Positions 7,702-17,237 of a stretch of 20,310 nucleotides of DNA are shown here, one piece after another. The notes under the pieces were generated by a model. The model saw nothing but the letters and a program-made list of their open reading frames with translations. It made no database searches and had not been told where the DNA came from. Position numbers and translations under genes: made by a program. Origin of the DNA: Phaeoceros laevis (taxonomy: Eukaryota; Anthocerotophyta; Anthocerotopsida; Notothyladales); assembly GCA_049999765.1 (NCBI GenBank), contig JBNGIQ010009303.1:48073-68382 (forward strand). The letters are read 5' to 3'. How positions within the stretch are numbered: the stretch's first letter is position 1; each line of letters begins with the position of its first letter.

Positions 7702-8288
7702 GGATGTGCATTTGTCATATGAAAACGCTGCAGAATCTCAGAGATGTACTTATGCTGATGCATAATGATCATGCCTTGTTCTCGCACTCGCAGGACCTGA
7801 ATCCCTAAGAAGAACTTCAACTCACCAACATCAGTCATGTCGAATTCGCCACGCAGCATAGTCTGAATTACTCGAGCTAACAGTTGTTTGTCATTTGCAG
7901 CAAAGATGGCATCGTCAACATATACAACAAGTAGAACATATGAGGACCCATCATTTAAAATGTAAACTGAAGGATCAGCCTCTGGCGAAAACCAAGACCC
8001 TTCAGGCAAGTATCCAAACGGGCATGTTAACGTTCTGCAGATTGTTTCAAGCCGTAGATGCATTTGACAAGCTTACAAACCCAATCAGGATGTGCAGGGT
8101 CCTCATAGCCTTCAGGCTGCTCCATGTAAAGGTCTTCTAAGTCTTCCAGAACACCATGGAGAAAAGCAGTCTTTACATCCATCTGCTAGAGCTCAAGTCT
8201 TTACATCCATCTGCTAGAGCTCAAGATCATGCTCAGCTGCTAAGGCAAGCATGACACGAATAGACTGAGAACGTACCACCGGAGAGAA
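7702..8288 (-). pseudogene. Copia reverse transcriptase, broken
   Basis: The domain begins FSPVVRSQSIRVMLALAAE (from 8288 downwards), followed by [10 protein letters not shown] (8182-8153), [45 protein letters not shown] (YVDD at 7911-7922) and DVGELKFFLGIQVLR. These include the catalytic aspartates of both the [10 protein letters not shown] and YVDD motifs. It is broken by a stop before MDVKTAF, by the 28-bp duplication (8169-8224), and by a stop and frame change after YGLKQS (about 8025-8000). The last 214-codon frame, 8063-7419, is open through YVDD and the linker. Confidence 0.9.
8169..8224. repeat. 28-bp tandem duplication inside RT
   Basis: GTCTTTACATCCATCTGCTA and the next eight bases (8169-8196) are repeated exactly at 8197-8224. 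The unit covers the start of the MDVKTAF motif and, at 28 bp, shifts the reading frame. Confidence 0.95.
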
Positions 8289-8720
8289 GCTGATGTATGA
8301 TGCCTCTATCTTCCAGGAATTTTGTGAAAGCATTACTAACAAATTCACTGCCATTGTCAGATCTGAAGACCTTGAGGAGGCGGCCAGTTTGCCTTTGTAC
8401 CATCGTCAGCCACTCTTGGAACAAAGGAAAAGTCTCGTTCTTACGGTGCATGGGGAAGGTCCAAGTAAGTATATCTACTGAAGTCATCGGTAAGTGTGAG
8501 GTAATATTCAGCCCCACCTAGTGAAGGAACTCCCAGTCTTCCTGAGATGTCTGAATACACTAAATCAAGGAGTCTGCTGGTTTGCCAATGCACAGATCTC
8601 ACATATAGGAAGCTCCTTAAAACATGAAGGTAAGGGTTCCCTGTAACAGTCCTGTCTAGAATTGATGCCAAGAGTTTAGCCTTGTTAGCGTGACCAAGGC
8701 GTGCATGCCACAGCCTGGCC
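8289..8720 (-). pseudogene. Copia integrase, C-terminally deleted
   Basis: The region opens with the pre-integrase motif WHARLGHANKAKLLASIL (about 8710-8655), where the zinc-finger cysteines that should follow are not visible. The integrase core shows LLDLVYSDISG (first catalytic Asp), YYLTLTDDFSRYTYL and FRSDNGSEFVSNAFTKFLED (second catalytic Asp), then RGIIHQ. At about 8289 it joins directly to the start of the reverse transcriptase. The NGVAER-type segment with the catalytic Glu is missing, so the integrase could not work. Frame changes occur near 8460 and 8670. Confidence 0.88.
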
Positions 8721-8733
8721 AGTTGAGTAGCTA

Positions 8734-9160
8734 TTAAGCTACCAAGCGTGGTTGAGTAAGCCTGCTTTCGGCGTATGCAGGATATGTCTCAACGGTACAG
8801 TTCTCACTCAAGAAAAGCTTGAAGATACAAATATCAGGGCGACCACGTCTAGAGAAGCAACATGTATCCTCTGATACGGTTAGGATCAAGTCTTTCATTT
8901 TCATGAGTCTGCTCAAAGACATAAGGTTCCTAGCCATCTTAGGTACGTATAATACATCATGAAGAACTAACACTGTCGTCATGCAACGGAAATTTGCAGG
9001 TACCTAAACCCAAGATACTTAAACTAGTGGCACTATTCTCATCACAGGGTAAACCTTCTCTGGAACAGAGGTTTAAGAGTCAGGCAAGTGAAAGAGATTC
9101 ATCCCGACAGATGTGCGCTGTTGCCCCACTGTCCAGGTACCACCTATCAATCTCACTCGC
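8734..9160 (-). pseudogene. Copia protease region, frameshifted
   Basis: WYLDSGATAHICRDESLSL (about 9139-9083) contains the aspartic protease DSGA motif typical of copia polyproteins. A frame change follows, then VLVLHDVLYVPKMARNLMSL and SRLMKMKDL (about 8973-8890), the usual sequence between protease and integrase. The protease would normally release Gag and Pol products. At least one stop (near 9080) and frame change separate the parts, so it is not functional. Confidence 0.85.
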
Positions 9161-9308
9161 TAGAGTATTTAGAGAGATGGTTAGATTCTTTACAACTGCC
9201 TTGCCTGAAATACGCGTTGAGAAATCCACTGTATTCGGGGACCAGAGCTCATTCCAATGAACAAATTGCAGCAGTGCCCTGCTACGGACAAATCTGTCGT
9301 TCCTGCAC

Positions 9309-10229
9309 TTATTCCATACTCCTGATATCATATGGTCTGCCCATTCTACATGGTGCACGGGCAGTAGCTCTTTCATTGAAAGCTACTAACAGTCTGTTCA
9401 GTTTGTCGAGCGCAGATACTTCCCCAGGTGTTGTCAAGCTGGCCGATGTTATGACATCCATACACCTCTCATCAATTGGCAAGCTACCTTGTGATCTGAA
9501 GCTATTTAGCCACCGTTCAGCAGACATGACACGATCATTGTATAACCTGGATGTTACGAGGCAGCTGCCGTATTGATCATGGTCTGGACAATGGGAACCA
9601 GCCCTGTGAAAGAGACTGTCTCCCCATGGCCGCCCATGGCATTCCACCTCCTGCACGGGGACATCGACGACAATCACCCCTTTGCCGTCAATCAAACAAT
9701 TGGCCTGGCTGTACCTCATTTTACGCTTGCTTCTCCTTGCCTTTAGATGATTCCTGCGCTTTTCCCGAGGTTCCTCAAGCCCACCTTCTGTCGGTGGATT
9801 GCAGGCCTCTGCTTTTGTAGAGCGATCATGTTGACCATGCGATACCTGTTCTGGAGCAAGCAATTCCACGGAGGCCATTTTCAATGGACTGGCCACATCA
9901 TCTTTTCTGGGAGTCTCACCAGGGAAATAAAGAGCGATTGGTGACACAGCAGAACCCTCCAGGGAAGTCAGATTCATAGGTGAATCCACGGTCACACGAG
10001 CTCTCAAACCATCCAGTTTGCCAAACCTAGTCTTCGCTGACATAGAATCTGCAGTCTCCATGTGGGACCTGGCGGTCTTGTACGCAGTGGCCGCTTCTGC
10101 ACTCGCCAGGGAGCTGGCTGGGGTGTTGAAGCATGAAGGTGAGAAGAAAGGCGTGCCACTGGTGTTGGCTGACAGAGCCGAGCTTCCTCGGGGCTCATCT
10201 ATTTCATCAGCAGGATCCGAAACTTTCAA
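9309..10229 (-). pseudogene. Putative copia gag region
   Basis: A 306-codon minus-strand frame lies upstream of the protease, where gag belongs. The first codon is TTG and a TAG precedes the frame at about 10275, so the true start is unknown. The N-terminal third is Ser/Ala/Pro-rich (SSALSANTSGTPFFSPS), the middle has a basic patch (KRRNHLKARRSKRKMRYS), and the end (GSLPIDERCMDVITSASLTT ... LDKLNRLLVAFNER) weakly resembles the LP...L..LL..E pattern of copia gag C-termini. No CCHC zinc knuckle is seen. It could instead be a captured host fragment. Confidence 0.45.
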
Positions 10230-11962
10230 TTCCTTCCTCCTGTCCGTGCCAACCGCAGTCCTTTCCTCAACCTAAAACGCATGCACAGTGGCCGGGGTTG
10301 AGGATCCACAACATCCATCAATCTGCATCCGCATACTTCCCAGCCGCTTTCCCTGTGCTTGCAAATTCTTCACGAAAATGCACAATACAGTTATCAACTC
10401 ATGTGAGACGCTACCTGGAGTGGAAGGACGGCAGTTCTGAGCTCTGCAGCTCCTTTGTAGCTCTCCCCCTTGCAATCCTCTGCCTCCAACTGTCTGCTTG
10501 CGTTCGACGACAACTCCAACAATTTCTGCAGCACAAACAACGATAAGCCCAACTCTCTCCCTTCCTGAGGCTCAACCACAACAATACGCATTCCTGCCTC
10601 CTGCACTTACCGTAGCCTGAATCTCAGTTGCTTCTTCCATCCGACATTCAACTAAGCTCCCAGACATGTTGAGAAGAACAATCACACCAAAAACCGCCCA
10701 CCGCAAAATCAGCACAGTTGCCACCGGAGGAGATTCAGCTCACGGAACACAGCATTGCTGCTTCGAATCCTCCGTGCCACAGCCGAAGCAATTCATGTCG
10801 GAACAAATGGCGCCAGAATTTGAAACCGCTGGCGCAACGGCCAACCTAGCTCTGGTCTAGTCTAGACTGTCTAGTGACTCTAGTCTCGCTGGAAAGGGCC
10901 AGATCATCACAAAAGCCGGCGCCGACACGGAGGTTTAATAGTAGATTTTATACAACGTGCTTTCGCGAACGTCAATGGGTCCCACAACTTGTATCCAACG
11001 CACATGTACTGTTTGAACAAACTTCTTTCCCACAAGATGCCAAGTTGCCAACGGAGGAAGACTGTCTCAACACTTTGCAGCCGCACCGCACCAATTAATA
11101 AAGGGCTCCAACGCTGTGGGAGAAATTTCCGAGTTCCCCACCGTGACGTTGTGGACGACTTCCCGACTCTCGAGATGTCGATGGTGAATGAGCGATGCAC
11201 AACCGACTCTCTCTCCTGTTACTTGCGCTGCACTGATGAGCGGCGCAAGTGGCTCCCCTGTCTGACAAAGGTGTGCACGCATCGGCCAGAGGTAACGTGC
11301 TCTCCTATAGATGGGAGAGGAGCAACTTTGACCGCATGCTGTGAGGCATATTTCTAAGGCCCGGACCGATATGCGCATCGGAAACGCTCCTTCAGTTGAG
11401 CTTCGGAGCACTTGACTGATGAGCAGGTTGGGATTGTGCGAGCTCTCCTTCGACACTAGTACTGTCCCCAGAGCACCATTGCTGCGGCGCTTTTCTTTCA
11501 CCTGCGCTGAAGAGGCTATGTTGCCTTGAGGGGAGGAGTTTCTGAGAAGGTGGAAACCTACCTGAATCATCTAGTTTTGCTAGTTTTGCAGGGGACGCTA
11601 TCACTGCTGAGTCTCATGGATGCTTTGCAGACGGGCGGTTCTAGTGCCTCAGAGGAAACTTCACCTCACCTTCCCTATGCAAAGCGGAAATGTGATGCTC
11701 TCGAGATGTAAGTTTTGATCTGCCTTTCTCATTGCACCACTGGATATCATGGCTGATGTTCAACTTCGCTGTAAGCCAGGGCAAATGAGAGTTGCTAAGA
11801 CACCGCGTTTGCTGGTTTTGAAGACGGAGTCGCACTGTGGAATTGCGTCCAGCTGAGCCGAGTTCTTTGACGTAGTTTGCATCCTAGACCTTGCTCCTCT
11901 CTTCAGGACTGGCCTCAGATCTGAGATCTGCCTACACCGGCTGAGTAATTGCCAAGGCCATC
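10230..11962. other. Unassigned region upstream of DMP gene
   Basis: No recognisable gene. On the minus strand, a frame starts MSGSLVECRMEEATEIQATV at 10666, and a CGGTAAGT splice-donor match follows closely. This could be the 5' part of the element or gene continuing into 10229-9309. A minus-strand TATAAAA lies at 10946-10952, and a 7-bp inverted repeat GCGCCAG/CTGGCGC at 10810-10835. CTAG-rich sequence occurs at 10850-10885. An 8-bp inverted repeat ACTTGCGC/GCGCAAGT lies at about 11220-11249. The last 260 bp before 11963 presumably include the DMP promoter, but no clear TATA box was found. Confidence 0.35.
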
Positions 11963-12895
11963 ATGGCAACGGATATTTCAGCAAAAGCGGATGCCCTCAG
12001 GCAACTCAACAATCCGGCCAGGCTTGATGCACCTCTGCGGCAGCCGCTTCTTCCCTCCTCGGACTCCGGAATTGTGATAGACGTCGGGGACGAATCCGAC
12101 GATTTCAAGGACAACAACCTGTTTGTGACCATCCTGGACACCGCGCTGAATTCGGCAGGGCATCTCGCCAACCTGCTGCCTACAGGCACATTTCTGCTCT
12201 TCCAGATTCTTGTGCCGATAGTGTCCAACTCCGGCGACTGCCAAACGACTACCGACATCGCCCTCACCCTAACCTTGCTCATATTCTGCGGCCTCCTGTG
12301 CCTGATCACCACCTTCACCGACTCCTTCACCACCGCCGGCGGCAACGTCCACTACGGCCTGGTGACCTGGTTCGGCCTCTGGACCCCGCAGCTGGACAAG
12401 AACTACGCCATCGGCGGCGTCTTCAAGTGGCAATGGCAGGACTTCTTCCACGCGGTCTTGGGAGTCACCGTCTTCTACACCTCCACCATCTTCTCCGCAG
12501 CGGTGCGCTACTGCTTCTTCCCTGACCTGACCGACCGCACCTCCAACCTGGTGTGCAACCTGGTGCCTCCCCTCGCCGGCTTCCTCATCAGCATCCTGTT
12601 CATCCTGTTCCCATCCAAGAGGCGCGGCGTGGGATATCCGATCACCGCCGCTCTGCTGGCCTCTGTGCAACAGGCCCTGGATCCCACGGACGACGAGGCA
12701 GCCACTACTGCTCCCATCCCTGTCCCTGATGAGGCAGTCCCGGCCAGTGCCGTTGAAGCAGCACCAGCAGCGGCAGCCCCGACCAGTGCCGTTGTAGCAG
12801 CACCAGCAGCGGCAGTCCCGACCAGTGCCGTCGTAGCAGCACCAGCAGCACTTCCTGTCACTGCTGTGGAGACTCCCCAAGCTCAGAATCCTTGA
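11963..12895 (+). CDS. DUF679 (DMP) four-helix membrane protein
   Basis: A single-exon, 310-residue protein of the plant DMP family (DUF679), endomembrane or plasma-membrane proteins tied in other plants to senescence, membrane remodelling and gamete fusion. The start ATG has a good plant context (CCATCATGGCA). The acidic N-terminus is followed by four hydrophobic segments: about 56-76 (SAGHLANLLPTGTFLLFQIL), 91-116, 151-178 and 191-214. Family hallmarks are NLLPTGT, FTDSF, HYGLVTWFGLW and FPSKRRGVGYP. The family usually ends soon after the GYP motif at about 200-240 residues; here about 90 more residues follow, including three 13-residue Ala/Pro-rich repeats. Codon use is GC-rich at third positions, like the kinase. 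Which DMP subgroup it belongs to cannot be told from this copy. Confidence 0.93.
   Translation: MATDISAKADALRQLNNPARLDAPLRQPLLPSSDSGIVIDVGDESDDFKDNNLFVTILDTALNSAGHLANLLPTGTFLLFQILVPIVSNSGDCQTTTDIALTLTLLIFCGLLCLITTFTDSFTTAGGNVHYGLVTWFGLWTPQLDKNYAIGGVFKWQWQDFFHAVLGVTVFYTSTIFSAAVRYCFFPDLTDRTSNLVCNLVPPLAGFLISILFILFPSKRRGVGYPITAALLASVQQALDPTDDEAATTAPIPVPDEAVPASAVEAAPAAAAPTSAVVAAPAAAVPTSAVVAAPAALPVTAVETPQAQNP
12743..12859 (+). repeat. 39-bp coding tandem repeat, three units
   Basis: Units at 12743-12781, 12782-12820 and 12821-12859 encode ASAVEAAPAAAAP, TSAVVAAPAAAVP and TSAVVAAPAALPV in the DMP tail. The length is a multiple of three, so expansion keeps the frame. Units 2 and 3 are the closest pair. 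Confidence 0.92.
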
Positions 12896-13041
12896 AAGAT
12901 GGCTGCCACGAGATGAAAGTTTGGATACACTCCAAGCTACATGTTATTGGACTCGTAGATTCTGTACTAAAGTTGTTACCTGTACTGTACTCCAATTTGG
13001 TGTTCAACATTGATGTTCAAGGCCTCACCCGGATGGGAAGC

Positions 13042-13047
13042 AATAAA
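13042..13047 (+). promoter_or_regulatory. Polyadenylation signal of DMP gene
   Basis: AATAAA, followed by AACACACATTG, lies 147 bp after the DMP stop codon and before the tRNA-like gene. This is the best candidate for the transcript end. Confidence 0.6.
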
Positions 13048-13169
13048 AACACACATTGTTCAATGAGCGTCTTGTGAAGTCCTACGACACACGACAATTT
13101 AATGCATGTGCCGCAAGACTTGCCTGCCAGTATTCTGGATGTGTTAAAAGTGCTAAATCCCGCATGGAA

Positions 13170-13241
13170 GTGCTTGTAGTCCAACGGTTAGGAAAATCGC
13201 CTTCCAATCGAAGAACCCGGGCTCGATTCCCGGCAGACGCA
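13170..13241 (+). tRNA. tRNA-Gly(UCC)-like, probably degenerate
   Basis: The 72-nt segment has the length and layout of plant tRNA-Gly: D-arm TAGTCCAACGGTTAGGA, anticodon loop CTTCCAA with anticodon TCC at 13203-13205, T-arm CCGGG/CCCGG and 3' CAGACGC plus A. The acceptor stem GTGCTTG/CAGACGC has one mismatch (C-A) and two G-U pairs. The anticodon stem has mismatches at its top and bottom pairs (A-A, C-T). The T-loop begins CTCGATT instead of TTCGATT, changing the B box. It may be a decaying tRNA gene or the head of a tRNA-derived SINE. A run of five T follows at about 13276. Confidence 0.65.
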
Positions 13242-13379
13242 TCCATGCTGCACTTAAGATTCGTAAGTGAGCCTACACTTTTTCCCACTTGTCCTCGATT
13301 TGATCAGTGTCCTCGTGACCAGAGTCCTAGCGTTGGGATCGGACACGTTGCTTCACAAGTTGGATGCCGTTGCAGCTAG

Positions 13380-14225
13380 ATGTTGAAGCTGGAGGCCTCT
13401 GTGAGAGGCCGCGGCACCAAACGCTTGGATATCTCGGGCCGTCAAGAATGCCGTGGTCGTCTATCAGCTGTTGCGTGTGGGGGAGCACCTGGTTCCACCC
13501 CTGGTCAGCAGCCAATCTCTCCTCGCGGGAATTTGAACTGGTCCAGTGGGAAGCCATCAACTAGTCAGAAAGCGGGAGTTTACTACGTAGGTGCCAAAAT
13601 TGTTCACAACTTGCTGTCACGGCCTGGTGATCTCATGCAGAAACTGGTGGATGTGCTTCACGTTGAGTGTTCTATAACGGGAAGGCTGTCGGAGCCAACA
13701 GTTCTTAGCGACACTTTGCAGACTGATGTTCGTTCCCTGGCTTTTTCACTGTTTGGATGCCTCGCTGTGTACTTGAACGGTGGAGATGTCGCAGGGGCAA
13801 TGGCAGTTGCGGAGCTGCCGTCTTCATTAATAGTAGCTGAAAGCACAATATTTGAAACCAGGGCTCAGGATGCTAGGGTTCCTCACCATGATGGAGGCAA
13901 AGAGGTTAACCTTTCTGGACGACTTGGCCTTGAGAGTAGTGGTAGCACAGGGGCAGCAGACTGTCATGTTGCTGGAGCAGGGTTTAGCGTTCGCGAGCTG
14001 GAGGGAGATGGTTTGATGACCTATGGGCAGATATTGGATAGACGCCGTGAGAACCAGGATGAGAAACGAGAGATGTTCACAGAAGATGCGTGGATGGGAA
14101 TGATGAGACTAGATAAGTACAGCAGATACATCGAGAGTATTGAGGAGCAAGAGCTGAAATGCAAGGAATGCACTCGAAATCGTAGGTACGCTTGTCCCTC
14201 TACAGGAAAGGTGAAGCCGTGCTAA
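13380..14225 (+). CDS. Unknown protein, possible plastid-lumen, four-Cys C-terminus
   Basis: A 281-codon frame starts with ATG at 13380, directly after an in-frame TAG that could also be the end of an upstream intron (GTTGCAG). No family was recognised. The N-terminus is rich in Arg, Ser and Gly with few acidic residues, like a plastid transit peptide. A hydrophobic stretch near residues 119-140 (SLAFSLFGCLAVYLNGGDVA followed by GAMA) resembles a thylakoid-lumen targeting segment with an A-x-A site. The C-terminus is highly charged (LDRRRENQDEKREMFTEDAW...KYSRYIESIEEQ) and ends with C-x2-C-x7-C-x8-C, a candidate metal or disulfide site. An AATAAA follows at 14287. It could be an independent gene or the 5' part of the downstream protease; the polyadenylation signal favours the first. 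Confidence 0.5.
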   Translation: MLKLEASVRGRGTKRLDISGRQECRGRLSAVACGGAPGSTPGQQPISPRGNLNWSSGKPSTSQKAGVYYVGAKIVHNLLSRPGDLMQKLVDVLHVECSITGRLSEPTVLSDTLQTDVRSLAFSLFGCLAVYLNGGDVAGAMAVAELPSSLIVAESTIFETRAQDARVPHHDGGKEVNLSGRLGLESSGSTGAADCHVAGAGFSVRELEGDGLMTYGQILDRRRENQDEKREMFTEDAWMGMMRLDKYSRYIESIEEQELKCKECTRNRRYACPSTGKVKPC

Positions 14226-14634
14226 TACCAACACTTCGTATTCAACATGAAGCCGGATGCCACTGGTACTCCTTCCCGTTCCTGACAATAAATTGACAGA
14301 AGCATCTGGCTGCTGCAGGTTGCTAGAGCAGGTTTGGCAAACAGTTTCAAATGTACTTATCTACGCCCGGTGTCCCCTATGAACCTTGTTTGGCCCCGTT
14401 GTTCTCATGTCTCTTTTTGCTTGCATCTAGGCCTTAGTAGCTACGTGATTGATGCGGACATTCTCAGCCTTTGATTTGAAACCTTTCTTCCTGGTTAGGC
14501 ATGCTGCTGAGCCCCGAAGCTTCTCTGCTAAACCACATGTAATGAGCATGCTAAACATGTAAGACTGAGCACCAAAATTGGCAGCAGTTGGCAAAGAGTT
14601 CCACCGCTCTTACTCTCCTTTTCTTCTGATGCAG
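14226..14634 (+). other. Spacer before protease exons
   Basis: AATAAA at 14287-14292 may end the upstream gene. The first exon of the protease, with its targeting peptide and the AW..V-type start of the domain, should lie here or further upstream but was not recognised. An acceptor-like TTGCATCTAG occurs at about 14422-14431. Confidence 0.4.
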
Positions 14635-17237
14635 GAATACTTCGATGGTGATGGCAGGTAACTGAATGCCGTCTGACAACTCTCTGCATTTTTCTTTGCT
14701 CCTTGCCTGCTTGATTTGGTTTGCTCATACGTGCTCTTTGCAGTTTTTCTCAATCTCAATGGGCAGGGGAGCTTTACCGTAGTTTACGTCAAGCTGGTGG
14801 TCTTCTACGCACAAAAACAGAAACGTAATGGTCTGCCGATGTAACTCAATTGCATGAAAGTCACTTTAAGTGTGCAAGGAGGATTGTTGACAGAGCTGTG
14901 CAGGTACAAGGCCGCCAAGAGGATGGTTGCAAATCTGGGTGATAAGTACAGCTCGTTTCTCAATCCTGAGGAGTACCGACTAGCTATTTATCGACCAATT
15001 CCATCAGAACTCAAATATCTTGCGTACCAGTATACTGGCATTGGCATAGAGGTCGGAATATAGGTGCTCGCACAATTGTCAATGATTTTAGTGGTTCAGG
15101 ATTGCCAACAGTAAAGGATGACGGGTTTGAAATTGAACAGGAAGGATGTTTGACTGTGCATTTGCAGCTAGGGGAAGCGTTGCCAAGTGGTGGTTTTTCG
15201 GTTGTGGCTCCATTTGCTGGCTCTCCTGCTGAGGAAGTCTGATTTCAACCACCCGTACATTCGTCTGTATCATTGTCATTTTATGTCCTCTTGGTCCTAG
15301 AGACCTGGCTCTGACATGCAATGGTCTCCCTGCATCAGGCTGGCATCTTGGCAGGAGAAGAAGTCTTGAGCATTAATGGCACCCGTCTAAACTTACTCAC
15401 CAAGCGTGAAGTTACTACCTTGTTGCGTGGCCCCAGTGGCTCAATCGTGAGTTGCTCTGCAGCACTTACCTGGGGTTGTATCTAACAGCACTTGGTCAGT
15501 ACTTGCAATACGAGCCAAAGTTCCACCCGCGAGTAGAGGATAGCTGATAGGTCACTGAGAACAGGAATGCCCTTTGTTTGGTTCTCAGTTAACAAAGAAA
15601 AGAGAAAAGACCTTTTCTTTAGCTCAAAGCCATTGAAACTCTTTCTGCTTTGATCCAGGTGGAGTTACAGGTAGCAGGACGTGAGACAGGTAGCCGGAAG
15701 CTGTTGTTAGAACGCCGAGCACTACCATTGCCTCCACTTAAGACGCAACTTGTAGACGCCGGGGCTGGACACGTCGCAGCTTACATCAGACTTCATTATT
15801 TTACCCATGAAGGCACCAAGCAGATGGCTGCTGTGATAAGAGAGGGCGAAGCTCTGGGTGTTGATGGCTATGGTAGGTTTTTGCTGACTGGGGGACTGCG
15901 GTTATGACCTAAGTGACCATTCTGTGCACTTGGTAGGTAATACTGCTTCCGGTTATTTTGTTTCCACTTTTGCAGTTCTGGACTTGCGCAACAACCCTGG
16001 TGGTGTGTTTGAGGAAGCAATAGCAATGGCGGTGGGCAATCACTTTCACATTAACTTGCCTCTTTTTATTTGGCAAACATGGGTGTCAGCAGCTCAAGTC
16101 TTTGTATACGCACTCATATTCGAGTCTTCCTGAAAATGTGCTTCTTAAGACCAAGTAAGTTGCATGATTTTTGTACCTACCGCGTTGATAATAGGCGTTG
16201 TGGCTAGACTGCGGGCACTGTGATGTGGCGGAGACTGTTCGAAGCAGCACAGCAAATATTGAAGACCTTGTGTACAGTGCGAACAAACTTCCGGTTGTTA
16301 ACCTCCCCTCTCCTTGCCCATTTTGCAGTTGTGGTGGGAGGTAACTGAGCTGCTTTGTGTGCTTCCTAGATCTATGGGGTCTTTCTTTTTCTTCTTACAG
16401 GCTATCTTATTTTGACGTTAGGTGTGTTGAGCTGGTTGAGGTTGACTATGATAGGAGCTCCATCTGATAAGTGGGATGCCATTCGTCGATGCAGAAAGAG
16501 ATTTTCGCAAGACATCCTGGAGTGTTGTCCCATGCCCCACTTGTTGTGATTACAAATCGCAGCAGTGCTAGTGCTAGTGAGGTACTTGCCATCACAGTCT
16601 TTATTTATTGATGATAATTTGGGTTTCTAACTTTTTTTAGGACACGGGCATGTATCAGATACAGTATTTACTCAGCAAGAGTCGTGTGGATGCAGGTTTT
16701 GACGGGCGCTCTACATGACAACCATAGGGTCGTTACAGTTGGTGAGCGAACTTTTGGGAAAGGTGTTGTTCAGGTAAATGAATGTTGCCTTATCCACCCT
16801 GCCTCATTCTCCAGTGTGGTGTTTTTTGACCTTTTGTTTGGATACACAGTACTACTTCCCCATGGACGATGGGAGCGGTTTGAAGCTGACGGTAGCCAAG
16901 TATCTCACACCAGCTCGCTATGATATCTCTAAACAGTATGTATATCTTACTCACCTGCCCAGCTTTGTACACAGGCAAAATGCGATAGACTAGATTCTGA
17001 TGTCAGCCGGTTTCCTTTGGTCGTGATGAAATGGTCAGGGGTGGTTTAGAGGCTGACAGAGCATGTCACGACTATCCACACGGGACTGGACTTTCGGACC
17101 AGTGCATAGCAGAAGCGCTGAGTGTGTTGTCTCTGAAAGCAGAAGAAGAGCAGAGAAGTGATTCTCATCAGCCTCCGCTCCCTTACCGCTGGATGCCACT
17201 GAACCAGCGTCGGCTGTGGGCTGTGGGCTCCTACTAA
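14635..17237 (+). CDS. C-terminal processing protease (CtpA-like)
   Basis: A serine protease of the tail-specific/CtpA family (S41), which in plastids trims the D1 precursor in the thylakoid lumen. Exons with matching phases: 14635-14657 (EYFDGDG), 14744-14824 (FSQSQWAGELYRSL), 14904-15236 (LGDKYSSFLNPEEYRLAIY; YTGIGIEVG; start of PDZ), 15339-15446 (AGILAGEEVLSINGTRL), 15659-15872, 15976-16031 (VLDLRNNPGGVFEEAIAMA), an unresolved middle (TVRSSTANIEDLVYSANKLP, about 16230-16295; GVLSHAPLVVITNRSSASAS, ending 16581), 16696-16773 (TVGERTFGKGVVQ), 16850-16935 and 17039-17237. The catalytic Ser in SASASE and Lys in FGKG are both present, 25 residues apart as in the D1 protease. The reading frame breaks once in exon 3 (about 15045-15063; its length is not compatible with its splice phases). 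The 5' end, including any transit peptide, was not found. It is either a real gene with an assembly error or an early pseudogene. Confidence 0.78.

Larger units (their letters stand above)
7419..10229 (-). mobile_element. Ty1/copia retrotransposon remnant
   Basis: Read on the minus strand, domains follow copia order: possible gag (10229-9309), protease (near 9133), pre-integrase and integrase (about 8720-8288), reverse transcriptase (8288-7702), then a linker. Integrase before reverse transcriptase is diagnostic of Ty1/copia rather than Ty3/gypsy. Frame shifts, stop codons, an internal deletion at about 8289, a 28-bp duplication and a truncated RNase H end show it is dead. No matching LTR pair or primer-binding site was found by eye, so the element's true limits are unknown. 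Confidence 0.9.

Noticed and set aside
7419-10229. Intact LTR retrotransposon with paired LTRs
   Set aside because: No repeated flank was found on the two sides by eye, and the 3' end stops at telomere-like sequence; only a remnant is called.
10755-10780. CTTCGAATCC resembling a tRNA B box
   Set aside because: No A box or cloverleaf can be formed upstream.
11230-11260. CTGATGAG within an 8-bp inverted repeat, like a hammerhead ribozyme core
   Set aside because: The required GAAA strand and cleavage-site triplet are not found in the right positions; the second CTGATGAG near 11415 also lacks them.
12269-12880. 203-codon minus-strand frame opposite the DMP gene
   Set aside because: Antisense shadow of a GC-rich coding region; its Cys/Gly/Trp repeats mirror the Ala repeat on the plus strand.
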